DNA from: Clostridia bacterium
GTDB lineage: Bacteria; Bacillota; Clostridia; Christensenellales; Borkfalkiaceae
Direction: 5' to 3'
Assembly (NCBI GenBank): GCA_017504795.1
Contig: JAFVQM010000017.1
Location: forward strand, 1-35,378
DNA length: 35,378 bases
Positions 22,624 to 31,265 of this stretch are shown in pieces; the first letter of the stretch is position 1; each line of letters starts with the position of its first letter. Both the position numbers and the translations under genes were made by a program. The notes below the pieces were generated by a model that ran no database searches, was not told the DNA's origin, and saw only the letters and a program-made list of their open reading frames with translations.

Positions 22624-23547
22624 ATGGGCATACCCGTAATTGTAATAAAAGGTATATTTGAAAGCGGTAAAAGTTACTTTATAAAAGATTCGCTTATCCG
22701 TGGAGATTTCGGCGACTTAGGAAAGGTTTTAATCTTGTCGCAAGAAGAAGGGTTAGAAGAGTTTGACGAAGAGTTTTTATCTACTTACAACGCTAGTTTT
22801 GAATACCTTGATAAAGACGAGTGGGACGGAAAAGCGATAAACGACGTGGTTAGAAAGCACAAACCCCAAGTTATATTTTTAGAGTGTAACGAAATGTGGG
22901 GAGATAACGTATATTTTCCTAACTATTTTGACGTTCAGCAGGTTATAACTATAATAGACGGCTCGTCGTTTAATATCTACTTTCAGTCAATGCGCCAACT
23001 CTTTTTCGATATGATAAAGGAAAGCGAACTCGTTATAATAAATAGGTGCGAGCCAAATGCCGAAACTTCTAAAATTAAAAAGGCTATAAAGGTAATGAAT
23101 AGCGGTTTAGAAATTATTGCGCTTGATAAACAGGGCAATCAAATTAGGCTTGCAAGCGATTTACCTTACGACGTTAGCGGTCAAGAAATAGTTATAAAAC
23201 TCAACGAGTTTGGCGACTTTTACGTAGATAGTTTTGAAAGCCCTGATAGATATCAAAACAAAATAGTTAAGTTTGAGTGTATGGTGCTTTTTGACGATAG
23301 CCTTCCACCCAGAACTTTCGTTGCGGGGCGTGGAGCACTAACTTGTTGTGTAGACGATATCCAAACGATAGGTCACCTATGCTCGTACACCGATAAGGAT
23401 AAAATAAATAATCGAAGTTGGATACTGTTAACCGCAAGGGTTCATTATATGGACTTTCACGGCGAAACCCGTATACTTTTAGAGTATATAAACAGCATAG
23501 AACTGCCTATGCCAGCCCCAGAACAACAACTAGTCAATATGAAATAA
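22624..23547 (+). CDS. G3E-like P-loop protein fused to a DUF1980/TIGR03943-like C-terminal domain
   Basis: 307 residues. The N-terminal part (about 1-185) resembles a CobW-type GTPase: P-loop GIFESGKS (10-17), a Walker-B-like VIFLECNEMW, and VIINRCEPN where the guanine-specificity motif should be. CICC and the metal-binding insert are absent, so it is a divergent paralogue of its neighbour. The C-terminal part (about 210-300) contains ALTCCVDDIQTIGHLC and a Trp-containing strand pattern like the conserved TCC-x-AD-x-x-x-x-G core of the DUF1980/TIGR03943 (YcgQ-type) domain, which in Bacilli is encoded beside zinc-regulated CobW genes. This suggests a role in zinc or other metal supply with the upstream gene. 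Family recall from motifs only; function inferred. Confidence 0.75.
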   Translation: MGIPVIVIKGIFESGKSYFIKDSLIRGDFGDLGKVLILSQEEGLEEFDEEFLSTYNASFEYLDKDEWDGKAINDVVRKHKPQVIFLECNEMWGDNVYFPNYFDVQQVITIIDGSSFNIYFQSMRQLFFDMIKESELVIINRCEPNAETSKIKKAIKVMNSGLEIIALDKQGNQIRLASDLPYDVSGQEIVIKLNEFGDFYVDSFESPDRYQNKIVKFECMVLFDDSLPPRTFVAGRGALTCCVDDIQTIGHLCSYTDKDKINNRSWILLTARVHYMDFHGETRILLEYINSIELPMPAPEQQLVNMK

Positions 23548-23551
23548 AAAT

Positions 23552-23584
23552 AACCCCTTTGCCGAGTGGCAAAGGGGTTTTTAA
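23552..23584. terminator. Bidirectional terminator between metal operon and tkt
   Basis: A perfect 12-bp stem AACCCCTTTGCC / GGCAAAGGGGTT with loop GAGT; T-runs on the plus side and A/T-rich on the other, located between two convergent genes. Confidence 0.92.
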
Positions 23585-23594
23585 GTTGTTAAAA

Positions 23595-25565
23595 TTATTT
23601 AATAATTTCTTTTGCAGCGTTTGCAACGTTTTCAGCGGTAAAGCCGTAGTGGTTAAAGAGTTGTTTAGCAGGGCCTGATAAACCGTATTCGTCAACGCCA
23701 ATAATCTTACCGTCTAAACCAGCGTACTTAAACCAAGGCATAGTAGCGCCTGCTTCTACGCACACTCTTGCGCGAACGCTTGACGGGATAACGCTTTCTT
23801 TATATTTTTGAGATTGCATTTCGAAAAGTTCCATACAAGGCATCGAGATAACTCTCGCGTCAATACCGTCAGCCTTTAAGAGTTCTTTTGCGTTCATACA
23901 GCACTCAACTTCCGAACCCGATGCTATAAGTAATACGTCGGGAACTTTCTTGTCGCTGTCACTTAACACGTAAGCGCCTTTAAGTGCCGATTTACCCGTG
24001 CCTTCGTAACTCTTTAAGGTTTGGCGTGAAAGAACTAAACTTACAGGGCCTTCGCCGGTGAGTGCTACTTCGTAGCCGGCAGCGGTTTCTCTACCGTCAC
24101 AAGGTCTAAATACTTTCATATTAGGCATAGAGCGGAGTGCGGTTAAGTGTTCGATAGGTTGGTGGGTAGGTCCGTCTTCACCAACGCCGATAGAGTCGTG
24201 CGTTAAGATATAAGTTACGTTAAGGTTCATAAGCGCGGATAAGCGCATTGCGTTCTTCATATAATCGCTGAACACGAAGAAAGTCGAGCAGTACGGTAAG
24301 AAACCACCGTGGCAAGCAAGACCGTTACAAATAGCGCTCATAGCGTGTTCTCTAATACCAAAGTGAAGGTTTCTACCAGCGCGGTTTTCGGGCGAGTAGT
24401 CGCCAGCCGTTTTCATATTAGATTTGGTAGACGGGTTAAGGTCAGCCGAGCCACCGAAAAGCATAGGAATTTGCGGAGCAAGTTTGTTGATAACCGTACC
24501 GCTAGTACCACGGGTAGCATCGTCTTTTTCAAACTTATAAACTTCGTCCCAATCAATTTCGGGGAGATTACCGTTCATACGAGCGATAAATTCGTTTGCA
24601 AGTTCAGGATATTTTTCGCTGTATTCTTTGAACATCTTCTTCCAAGCGCGTTCTACTTTTTTACCGCGGTTAATAGCCTTTTTGGTGTGAGCGTAAACTT
24701 CGCTTGCAACTTCGAACGGAGCGTAAGGATAGTCGAGATTTTTTCTAAGAATTTCAACGCCTTCTGCACCTAAGGGTGCGCCGTGAGATGCGGCAGAGCC
24801 TTCTTTGTTAGAACCGTAGCCGATTTTGGTGTAGCATACGATAAGCGACGGTTTTTCTTTTTCGGCTTTTGCCTTTTTAATCGCCTTATTGATGGCTTTT
24901 ATATCGTTACCGTCTTTAACTTCAATGATTTGCCAGCCTTGTGCTTGGTGGCGCTTTTTAACGTCTTCACTGAACGTGAGCGAAGTGTCGCCTTCAATGG
25001 TAATGTTATTGCAGTCGTATAAAACGATAAGTTTGCCGAGTTTGAGCGAGCCTGCTAAGGAGGCTGCTTCATACTCAATACCTTCCATTAAGCAACCGTC
25101 ACCACAAAGGGCGTAGGTGTAGTGGTCTACTACGGGGAAACCTTCCTTATTGTAAATAGATGCAAGGTGGGTTTCAGCAATAGCCATACCAACTGCGTTT
25201 GCAATACCTTGACCTAAGGGGCCGGTTGAAACTTCAACCCCGTCGGTATGATTGTACTCTGGGTGACCAGGGGTCTTTGATGCGAATTGACGGAAGTTTT
25301 TAATATCTTCAATCGAGAGTTTGTATCCGTATAAGTGAAGTAAAGAGTAGTTAAGCATTGAGCCGTGACCTGCCGATAAAATAAATCTATCGCGGTTAAA
25401 GAACTTTTTACTGCTTGACGGGTTAAAGGTTAAAAAGTTTTGCCATAACGAGTAGGCAATAGGAGCGGCACCCAAACAAATGCCGGGGTGACCGGAGTTT
25501 GACTTTTCAATCGCGTCTGCCGATAAGAGGCGTATGGTGTTGACGGTTAAATTGCTATTTTCCAT
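23595..25565 (-). CDS. tkt: Transketolase
   Basis: 656 residues, full-length single-chain transketolase. The thiamine diphosphate motif begins GDGCLMEG and ends YDCNN (about 155-187); the catalytic Glu region is FGIREHAM (about 408-415); [16 protein letters not shown] is the conserved second active-site loop. It moves two-carbon units in the non-oxidative pentose phosphate pathway. AAGGAG precedes the ATG. Monocistronic, reading toward the shared terminator. The leader carries a palindrome TCTACTT-A-AAGTAGA (25589-25603), and an extended -10 TGCTAAAAT lies further upstream near 25625. Confidence 0.96.
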   Translation of the reverse strand: MENSNLTVNTIRLLSADAIEKSNSGHPGICLGAAPIAYSLWQNFLTFNPSSSKKFFNRDRFILSAGHGSMLNYSLLHLYGYKLSIEDIKNFRQFASKTPGHPEYNHTDGVEVSTGPLGQGIANAVGMAIAETHLASIYNKEGFPVVDHYTYALCGDGCLMEGIEYEAASLAGSLKLGKLIVLYDCNNITIEGDTSLTFSEDVKKRHQAQGWQIIEVKDGNDIKAINKAIKKAKAEKEKPSLIVCYTKIGYGSNKEGSAASHGAPLGAEGVEILRKNLDYPYAPFEVASEVYAHTKKAINRGKKVERAWKKMFKEYSEKYPELANEFIARMNGNLPEIDWDEVYKFEKDDATRGTSGTVINKLAPQIPMLFGGSADLNPSTKSNMKTAGDYSPENRAGRNLHFGIREHAMSAICNGLACHGGFLPYCSTFFVFSDYMKNAMRLSALMNLNVTYILTHDSIGVGEDGPTHQPIEHLTALRSMPNMKVFRPCDGRETAAGYEVALTGEGPVSLVLSRQTLKSYEGTGKSALKGAYVLSDSDKKVPDVLLIASGSEVECCMNAKELLKADGIDARVISMPCMELFEMQSQKYKESVIPSSVRARVCVEAGATMPWFKYAGLDGKIIGVDEYGLSGPAKQLFNHYGFTAENVANAAKEIIK

Positions 25566-25588
25566 TAAAATTCTCCTTTTAATTTTAG

Positions 25589-25603
25589 TCTACTTAAAGT
25601 AGA
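25589..25603. promoter_or_regulatory. Palindrome in the tkt leader
   Basis: TCTACTT-A-AAGTAGA, seven-base arms around one base, lying between the putative extended -10 and the tkt ribosome site. It could be a repressor operator; no regulator is identified. Confidence 0.35.
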
Positions 25604-25740
25604 ACTTGGTTTCCATTACATTTTAGCACACTTTTTCAATTAAATAAAGCATAAACGCTAAAATACTCGTAAATTTTGTGAAAATACTATTAGAATTTTA
25701 TGAAAATGTTAAGCAACACGCGTAGGTTTTGATAAAACGC

Positions 25741-25769
25741 TTTACTTTTCGAATAAATATAAGTATAAT
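25741..25769 (+). promoter_or_regulatory. Promoter of proS
   Basis: TTTACT (25741-25746), 17-bp spacer, perfect TATAAT (25764-25769). It lies inside the upstream extension of the open frame, which supports the start at 25804. Confidence 0.75.
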
Positions 25770-25803
25770 ATTTATAATCACTACTTTAATTTCAGGAGAC
25801 GTT

Positions 25804-27234
25804 ATGGCAAACGAAAAAAAGTTCGTTAAAGAGATAGCAGATATAAACGAAGATTTCCCCAGATGGTATACCGACGTTGTGTTAAAGACTGAACTCGTTG
25901 ACTACGGCCCCGTTAAAGGCACTATGGTAATTCGCCCTTACGGTTACGCTATATGGGAAAATATTCAAAAGGAACTTGATAAAAGGTTTAAGAAAACGGG
26001 CGTTAAAAACGCGTATTTTCCGCTTTTAATTCCGCAAAGTTATCTTATGAAAGAGGCTGAACACGTTGAAGGTTTTGCGCCCGAAGTAGCAACGGTTACT
26101 CACGCTGGCGGTCAACAACTTCAAGAGCCACTCGTTATCCGCCCAACTAGTGAAACTATTATTTGTAATATGTACGCTAAGTGGATGGAAAGTTATCGCG
26201 ACCTTCCTATTTTAATGAACCAGTGGTGTAACGTTATGAGATGGGAAAAGACTACCCGTCCGTTTTTAAGAACTAGCGAGTTTTTATGGCAAGAAGGCCA
26301 CACCGTTCACGCTAGCGCAGAAGAGGCGGAAGTTGAAACTCAAACTATGCTTGGCGTTTACAAAGAATTTGCCGAAAACTGCTTGGCAATCCCTGTAATT
26401 ACGGGTAGAAAAACCGATAAGGAAAAGTTTGCAGGCGCAGTTGCTACCTACGGTATGGAAGCAATGATGCTTGACGGTAAGAGTTTACAAGCAGGTACTT
26501 CTCACTACTTAGGTCAAAACTTTGCAAAAGCCTTTGATATGAAGTTTTTGGATAAAGACGGGGAACTCAAATACGGCTACTCTACTTCGTGGGGCGTATC
26601 AACTCGTTTAATAGGCGCGCTCATTATGGCGCACGGCGACCAAAGGGGTTTAGTAATTCCGCCCGTGGTTGCGCCTATCCAAGTAATAATTATACCCGTG
26701 TGTATGCATAAAGACGGCGTACTTGAAAACGCTCAAAAATTATGTGACGCGTTAGAGAGCGCAGGTATCCGCGCGGAAGTTGACAAGCGTGACGCGACGC
26801 CCGGTTGGAAGTTCAACGAGTGGGAGATGAAAGGCGTTCCCGTAAGAATTGAAGTAGGTCCGCGCGATATTGAAAACGGCAAGATGGTTGCAATGCGTCG
26901 TGATACCTTAGAAAAGAAAGAGTTTGAACTTTTCAACGCTGACCAAGTTAAATATCTTTTAGCAACCGTTCAAAGAGAAATGCTTGAAAAATCTCGCGCT
27001 CGCCGTGATAGTAAAATCGTATACGCCGAAGACTTAGCGGGTATACTTTCCGCCGTTGAAGGCAAAAATTTCGTAAAAGCGCCTTGGTGCGGTTGCCGTG
27101 AGTGTGAAGAAAAGATTAAAGAGCAAACTCAGGCAACTTCGAGAGTTATTGCAGAAGATAGCGCCGAGGGTAAAACTTGCGCCGTTTGTGGTAAAAAGGC
27201 TGAAAAAATCGTTTACTATGCAAGGGCGTACTAA
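25804..27234 (+). CDS. proS: Prolyl-tRNA synthetase, archaeal/eukaryotic-type (ProS type 3)
   Basis: 476 residues. This is the compact class IIa form without the bacterial INS editing domain: FPRWYTDVVLKTELVDYGPVKG start, motif 2 RWEKTTRPFLRTSEFLWQEGH, motif 3 region with SWGVSTRLIGA, an anticodon-binding domain (about 285-385) and a C-terminal zinc-like domain with CGCREC and CAVCG. It charges tRNA-Pro in the cytoplasm. The open frame extends 25 codons upstream, but AGGAG six bases before the ATG at 25804 and a promoter inside the extension fix the start. Confidence 0.95.
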   Translation: MANEKKFVKEIADINEDFPRWYTDVVLKTELVDYGPVKGTMVIRPYGYAIWENIQKELDKRFKKTGVKNAYFPLLIPQSYLMKEAEHVEGFAPEVATVTHAGGQQLQEPLVIRPTSETIICNMYAKWMESYRDLPILMNQWCNVMRWEKTTRPFLRTSEFLWQEGHTVHASAEEAEVETQTMLGVYKEFAENCLAIPVITGRKTDKEKFAGAVATYGMEAMMLDGKSLQAGTSHYLGQNFAKAFDMKFLDKDGELKYGYSTSWGVSTRLIGALIMAHGDQRGLVIPPVVAPIQVIIIPVCMHKDGVLENAQKLCDALESAGIRAEVDKRDATPGWKFNEWEMKGVPVRIEVGPRDIENGKMVAMRRDTLEKKEFELFNADQVKYLLATVQREMLEKSRARRDSKIVYAEDLAGILSAVEGKNFVKAPWCGCRECEEKIKEQTQATSRVIAEDSAEGKTCAVCGKKAEKIVYYARAY

Positions 27235-27248
27235 AATAGGAGTTTTGT

Positions 27249-28049
27249 ATGAACTTTAATTTACTTGCTATCGCCACTAGCGAAATGCTTGAACAAATGA
27301 TGCTTTACGTTGAAAGTCCGTTGTTTGAGATATATTCGATTATATCTAGTGCTATATTTTGGCTTGTAGGTCATATATTTTTATCAATAGCCATATATCA
27401 TATGACGAAAAAGCAGGGCTATAAAAAACTTTGGCTATCGTTTATACCGCTAGTTAACCTTATTCCGCTTGGAAAGTTAGTTGGCAAAACCACCGTTTGG
27501 GGTATGAAGATTAAAAACGTTGGTTTTTGGGCGTGTATAACTACTGCGGTTTCGTTCGTTTCTAATATTATACTTAATATCGGCTACTACGTTTACTTGT
27601 TCGAATACGCTTTCAACGTTACCGTTGAAGTAACTAACGAATTTTTGTATCTTTGGATGATACAAGGCAATATTTTTTGGGAAGCGTTTAATCTAATCAG
27701 CCTAGCGTTCGACTTAGCGTACATTTTCTTCTACGTAAGTTTAGTTTTCTTAGTATTTAGGTTATACTGTCCGCAACGTTCTTTCTTATTCTCGATACTT
27801 TCGGTATTTATCGATCCGCTATTCGGCATATTCTTATTCGTTTGCAGAAAGAACCCAAAACACGTAATAGTAAGAGTTCAACCACCGCAAGGCGGTTACT
27901 ATGGTGGCGGTTATTACGGCGCGCCTAGAAATTATAACGAAAACGCTAAAAATACTAATCAAAAACCCGAAAATCCCTTCCCTGAATTTGACGGGGAGAG
28001 TAACGATAGTAATAAAAATTCTAACACGGATGACGATTTTTTTAACTGA
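27249..28049 (+). CDS. Multi-span membrane protein of unknown function
   Basis: 266 residues. I do not recognise the family. Four hydrophobic regions are seen (about 32-52, 90-115, 135-160 and 160-200), including a YKKLWLSFIPLVNLIPLGKL segment reminiscent of small channel-like or DUF-type membrane proteins. The C-terminal 65 residues are soluble: a Gly/Tyr stretch (GGYYGGGYYG) then an Asn/Asp/Glu/Lys-rich, probably disordered tail. TAGGAG precedes the ATG. It lies 14 bases after proS and two bases before mnmE, so it belongs to their transcript, but its role is not deducible from that. Confidence 0.8.
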   Translation: MNFNLLAIATSEMLEQMMLYVESPLFEIYSIISSAIFWLVGHIFLSIAIYHMTKKQGYKKLWLSFIPLVNLIPLGKLVGKTTVWGMKIKNVGFWACITTAVSFVSNIILNIGYYVYLFEYAFNVTVEVTNEFLYLWMIQGNIFWEAFNLISLAFDLAYIFFYVSLVFLVFRLYCPQRSFLFSILSVFIDPLFGIFLFVCRKNPKHVIVRVQPPQGGYYGGGYYGAPRNYNENAKNTNQKPENPFPEFDGESNDSNKNSNTDDDFFN

Positions 28050-28051
28050 GT

Positions 28052-29389
28052 ATGAGTGAAATTATATCGGCAATAGGAACGGCAAACGGCGTAGGCGGTG
28101 TTGCCATTATAAGAGTTAGCGGTAAAGGTAGCCTTGAACTTTTAGAAAAGATGTTCCGCCCTATAAAAAAAGGGGTTACGGTTAAAAACTTCGAGCCGTA
28201 TAAACTCTACGTTGGCGAGATTGACTGTGGCGAATTTACCGATTTCGGTATGGCGGTTTATTTCAAAGCGCCGAACAGTTACACGGGCGAAGATATGGTT
28301 GAAATTCACTCGCACGGTGGGTTAGAGATACAACGTGGCGTGTTAAAAACGACTTTTAAGCACGGCGCAGTTCCTGCAACCAAGGGCGAGTTTACTAAGC
28401 GCGCGTTCCTAAACGGCAAACTGTCGCTTTCTTCCGCCGAAGGTTTAATCGATATGATAAACGGCGAGAGCGTAGCGTCGGTAAAAGCAGGCTACGGGCT
28501 ATACCGTGAAAAACTACTTAAAGAAATTGAAGAAATTCAAGATAAACTAACGTACGCCTTAGCGGAAATCGGGGCGGACGTTGATTATCCCGAAGAAGAT
28601 TTAGAAGACCTAGCGCTTGACACTTTACTTAAAACGCTAGAAGAAACGCTTGTGAAAGTAAACGCTTTAATAGGCGGATACGACAAAGGTAGTAAAATCA
28701 AAAACGGCGTAAAGGTTGCGATAGTTGGAAAGCCTAATACAGGCAAATCGTCGCTACTTAACGCGTTACTTAACTATGAAAAGGCTATCGTTTCGTCGGT
28801 AGAAGGCACCACGCGTGACGTGGTTGAGGGCTCTATTGATATAAACGGCGTACACTTTGATTTTTTCGATACGGCTGGAATTAGAACGTCTTGTGACGAG
28901 ATTGAAAAAATGGGTATCGAGCGTTCTGAAAAAATTCTCAAAAGTGCGGACGTGTGCGTTGTCGTGTTTGACGGGGCTAGCCCCTTAACCGAGCAAGACA
29001 AGGAAATTTACGATAGGGTAAAAGACTTAAATCACGTAAAAGTTTACAATAAAAACGACCTTGGGCGTGACGGGGTAGGTGGAGTTTCTATCTCGGCAAA
29101 AACGGGTGACGGTATTGATAAACTAAAAGCCCTTTTATACGAGAAAGCGTTCGGCTCTGGTATTGATAGAAACGCCGAACTCATCACCGAAGAAAGGCAC
29201 TTAAAAGCGCTTGAAAAAGCAAGAGATTACGTTCACGCATCTATCACGGGCATTGAAGATTTAGTTCCCCTAGATATCGTTGCGGAAGACGTTAAGTCGG
29301 TGTGGGACGCGCTTGGTGAAATCACCGGCAAAACTGCAACCGAAGAGATTATTGACGAGATTTTTTCTAAATTTTGCGTTGGCAAGTAA
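28052..29389 (+). CDS. mnmE: tRNA modification GTPase MnmE (TrmE)
   Basis: 445 residues. N-terminal folate-binding domain (about 1-118, with SYTGEDMVEIHSHGG), helical domain, and an inserted G domain: G1 GKPNTGKS (226-233), G2 EGTTRD (251-256), G3 DTAG (273-276), G4 NKND. The protein ends FCVGK with the catalytic Cys442, the normal C-terminus. With MnmG it makes 5-carboxymethylaminomethyl-uridine at wobble position 34 of certain tRNAs. It has no ribosome site of its own and starts two bases after the preceding stop, implying coupling. Its last codons and stop lie inside an inverted repeat described separately. Confidence 0.96.
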   Translation: MSEIISAIGTANGVGGVAIIRVSGKGSLELLEKMFRPIKKGVTVKNFEPYKLYVGEIDCGEFTDFGMAVYFKAPNSYTGEDMVEIHSHGGLEIQRGVLKTTFKHGAVPATKGEFTKRAFLNGKLSLSSAEGLIDMINGESVASVKAGYGLYREKLLKEIEEIQDKLTYALAEIGADVDYPEEDLEDLALDTLLKTLEETLVKVNALIGGYDKGSKIKNGVKVAIVGKPNTGKSSLLNALLNYEKAIVSSVEGTTRDVVEGSIDINGVHFDFFDTAGIRTSCDEIEKMGIERSEKILKSADVCVVVFDGASPLTEQDKEIYDRVKDLNHVKVYNKNDLGRDGVGGVSISAKTGDGIDKLKALLYEKAFGSGIDRNAELITEERHLKALEKARDYVHASITGIEDLVPLDIVAEDVKSVWDALGEITGKTATEEIIDEIFSKFCVGK

Positions 29390-29605
29390 ATATTATCCAA
29401 ACCTTGCCTTAAAGCACGTATATTTAAGCATCTTACGTCAAATACTCACTCGTTGTATGTCTAATACAACTTCACTCGTCTTTGCCAAAATCTACTCAAA
29501 TCTACGCGCTTTAAGTTGTGAACAATTTTGAATTAGAAAAGTCAAAGACCAATACAAATAAAAATTAGCAAGTCAAAATCAAGGTTTGGATAATATTGAC
29601 TTGCC
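29381..29605. mobile_element. Possible small inverted-repeat element between mnmE and deoC
   Basis: 26-bp inverted repeats at 29381-29406 and 29580-29605 agree at 25 of 26 positions and bound 225 bp with no gene. The left arm covers the last two codons and stop of mnmE. Inside are hairpins, e.g. GTTGTAT-GTCTA-ATACAAC (29452-29470). No transposase is encoded, so a MITE or palindromic repeat is possible; no target duplication was found at the ends. Confidence 0.45.
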
Positions 29606-29609
29606 CAAG
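29556..29609 (+). repeat. 54-bp dispersed repeat, copy 2 (upstream of deoC)
   Basis: Matches the reverse complement of 14284-14337 at 52 of 54 positions. It includes the right 26-bp arm of the element above and ends six bases before the deoC ATG. Internal inverted pair GCAAGTCAA / TTGACTTGC. Confidence 0.85.
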
Positions 29610-29614
29610 TAATC

Positions 29615-30256
29615 ATGGAAATAAATAGGTACATAGACCATACTGCACTCAAATCGTTTTGCACGGATAGCGATATTGAAAAACTGTGCTATGAGGCGGT
29701 TAAATACAATTTTAAGTCGGTTTGCGTTAATCCAGCGGACGTTGAACTTTGTTCAAAATTACTGTCGGGCACGGGCGTTAAGGTGTGCACCGTGATAGGC
29801 TTTCCGCTAGGCAAAAACACTACCGCCGTTAAGATTTACGAAGCGATAAACGCGATAAACAACGGCGCAGCCGAACTCGATATGGTAATAAACGTTGGAA
29901 AACTTAAAGAAGGTAGCGTAGATTACGTTAAAAGCGAAATCGAAAAGGTAATTTCTATTAGCAAAGGAAACGTTGTAAAAGTTATTATTGAAAGCGGACT
30001 ACTAACTGATGAAGAAATTGCTTTGGCAACTAAAATCGTTTGTGATGCAGGGGCTGACTTTGTTAAAACTTGCACGGGCTTTACGGGTGGCGTTGCAACG
30101 GAAAACGCGGTTAAAATTATGAAAGAAAATTTGAGTGGCAAAACTCAAATAAAAGCGTCGGGCGGAATTAAAACGTTTGATGATGCTGTTAAGTTTATCA
30201 ACCTTGGCGCAAGTAGGATAGGAACGTCGTCTGGCGTTGAAATTATGAAAAAATAA
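29615..30256 (+). CDS. deoC: Deoxyribose-phosphate aldolase
   Basis: 213 residues, full length. The Schiff-base lysine is K151 in FVKTCTGF, assisted by K180 in IKASGGI and D89 in LDMVINVG. It splits 2-deoxyribose 5-phosphate to glyceraldehyde 3-phosphate and acetaldehyde in deoxynucleoside breakdown. No ribosome site is visible before the ATG (the repeat element occupies the upstream sequence) and no internal start fits the family better. It stands alone, without other deo genes. Confidence 0.95.
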   Translation: MEINRYIDHTALKSFCTDSDIEKLCYEAVKYNFKSVCVNPADVELCSKLLSGTGVKVCTVIGFPLGKNTTAVKIYEAINAINNGAAELDMVINVGKLKEGSVDYVKSEIEKVISISKGNVVKVIIESGLLTDEEIALATKIVCDAGADFVKTCTGFTGGVATENAVKIMKENLSGKTQIKASGGIKTFDDAVKFINLGASRIGTSSGVEIMKK

Positions 30257-30271
30257 AGGCGTTTCGCCTTT
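30255..30271 (+). terminator. Weak hairpin after deoC
   Basis: AAAGGCG-TTT-CGCCTTT directly overlaps the deoC stop region; it lacks a T-run beyond the stem, so termination would be partial and read-through into the tRNA is possible. Confidence 0.45.
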
Positions 30272-30277
30272 GTATAA

Positions 30278-30360
30278 GCGGATATGGCGGAACTGGCAGA
30301 CGCGCAGGACTTAGAATCCTGTGGGAGACCGTGCAGGTTCGATTCCTGTTATCCGCACCA
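30278..30360 (+). tRNA. tRNA-Leu (anticodon UAG)
   Basis: Acceptor stem GCGGATA (30278-30284) pairs with TATCCGC near the 3' end; the anticodon arm CAGGA-CTTAGAA-TCCTG gives anticodon TAG, reading CUA; a long variable arm and T-loop TTCGATT follow; CCA is encoded. The long variable arm is as expected for tRNA-Leu. The genes to its right look accessory, and tRNA-Leu genes are frequent integration sites. Confidence 0.96.
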
Positions 30361-30366
30361 AACAAG

Positions 30367-30411
30367 AATAAAACGAACCTTGATGAAAAGTCAAAGTTCG
30401 TTTTATTTTTT
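30367..30411 (+). terminator. Terminator of tRNA-Leu
   Basis: A 12-bp stem AATAAAACGAAC / GTTCGTTTTATT, extended by TTGA/TCAA after one mismatch, and a T-run. Confidence 0.9.
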
Positions 30412-30466
30412 ACAAGAGATTATTTCGGCTTAATTGTTAAGTTAAAATAATCAAAAATTCAATGAT

Positions 30467-30493
30467 AAAAGCCGAAGTTAATCTTCGGCTTTT
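30467..30493 (-). terminator. Terminator of the three-gene operon
   Basis: An 11-bp stem AAAAGCCGAAG / CTTCGGCTTTT with a five-base loop, nine bases beyond the last stop of the minus-strand operon. Confidence 0.88.
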
Positions 30494-30501
30494 GCTTATC
30501 C

Positions 30502-30972
30502 TTATATGGAACAAAATTGTTCATCTTTATGTTCATTTCCGTCTTTATCTTGCCAAGTTAGTTCAACCTTAAATTTACGAGCAGAACCCATATGCACTAT
30601 AAGAACTTCATCAAAGCCATTTTGCGGTTCCAATTCTTCAAATGGCATTTTATCATTTATTAGCATAACACAATACTCATTTGAAATTTGAGCAGAAATA
30701 TTATATGCGGTTGTATTGCCTGCGTTATAAATTTTCAAACGATAACTATTTTTTCCAACATTTATAGCCCTTGCCTTTATAACAGACGACGATGCTTCCG
30801 TTTTTTCTTTTTCAATTTTTTCTAATTCGTATTCTTTTATTTTAGTGTCTAATTCATTGATTTTGTTTTGTAATTTTTGGGCTTTTGACGATTGAATAAT
30901 AGAGATTACTGCTATAATAACTGAAACGCCCGATAAAATTAGCCCACCCCAATTTTGTAAAAATTCTACCAT
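30502..30972 (-). CDS. Membrane-anchored coiled-coil protein of unknown function
   Basis: 156 residues, no recognised family. One N-terminal transmembrane span (about 9-27, GGLILSGVSVIIAVISIIQ), a charged coiled coil (about 28-60, rich in K/E/L with NKINELDTKIKEYELEK), then a beta-rich domain (about 64-156) with YRLKIYNAGNTTAYNI, reminiscent of an immunoglobulin-like fold. The orientation, with a short N-terminus and a basic-poor flank, cannot be settled. AAGGAG lies six bases before the ATG and eight bases separate it from the zinc-ribbon gene. Last gene of the operon. TM-plus-coiled-coil partners are common in bacterial defence operons, which is suggestive only. Confidence 0.75.
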   Translation of the reverse strand: MVEFLQNWGGLILSGVSVIIAVISIIQSSKAQKLQNKINELDTKIKEYELEKIEKEKTEASSSVIKARAINVGKNSYRLKIYNAGNTTAYNISAQISNEYCVMLINDKMPFEELEPQNGFDEVLIVHMGSARKFKVELTWQDKDGNEHKDEQFCSI

Positions 30973-30980
30973 ACAACTCC

Positions 30981-31253
30981 TTACTTAATTTTACGTAACA
31001 TTTTCTTGATTTCTTTGTCAAGTTGCTTTGTTATATCGTCCGTAATTTGCTCAACTTCATTATCAATTCTCTCTTGATTTTCATTCAAAAGTTCTTCTTT
31101 TGTAAAAATTCTACGACAGTCAGAGCATTGAACACGATTTGTTTCAAGACCATCTTTAAGTTCTTCCATAGGAACGTCCAAAGAAGAAAATTGGTCGTTA
31201 CCGCAAATAGGACATATAAGATTTATTTTTTTCTCTATGTTATTTAATTTCAT
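30981..31253 (-). CDS. Small zinc-ribbon protein with a helical tail
   Basis: 90 residues. Two CxxC knuckles, CPICG (about 14-18) and CSDC (about 43-46), enclose a short loop, a zinc-ribbon layout similar to small proteins seen beside phage or defence genes. The C-terminal half is a highly charged helix (ELLNENQERIDNEVEQI...LDKEIKKMLRKIK). It could bind nucleic acid or bridge the other two proteins; nothing in the sequence decides. Start preceded by AAGGCGG. It sits 12 bases after the effector-like gene. Confidence 0.78.
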   Translation of the reverse strand: MKLNNIEKKINLICPICGNDQFSSLDVPMEELKDGLETNRVQCSDCRRIFTKEELLNENQERIDNEVEQITDDITKQLDKEIKKMLRKIK

Positions 31254-31265
31254 AATAAACCGCCT

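Noticed and set aside
23418-23678. Plus-strand frame spanning the end of the metal operon and the terminator
   Set aside because: It reads through a strong terminator and overlaps two real genes.
24309-25116. Open frames antisense to tkt
   Set aside because: They lie fully inside a well-conserved gene, lack ribosome sites and resemble no family.
25729-25803. Upstream start for proS giving a hydrophobic N-terminus
   Set aside because: The promoter lies within this stretch and AGGAG precedes the ATG at 25804.
29280-29531. Plus-strand frame running from mnmE into the inverted-repeat gap
   Set aside because: It starts inside the MnmE G domain in another frame and has no ribosome site or known similarity.
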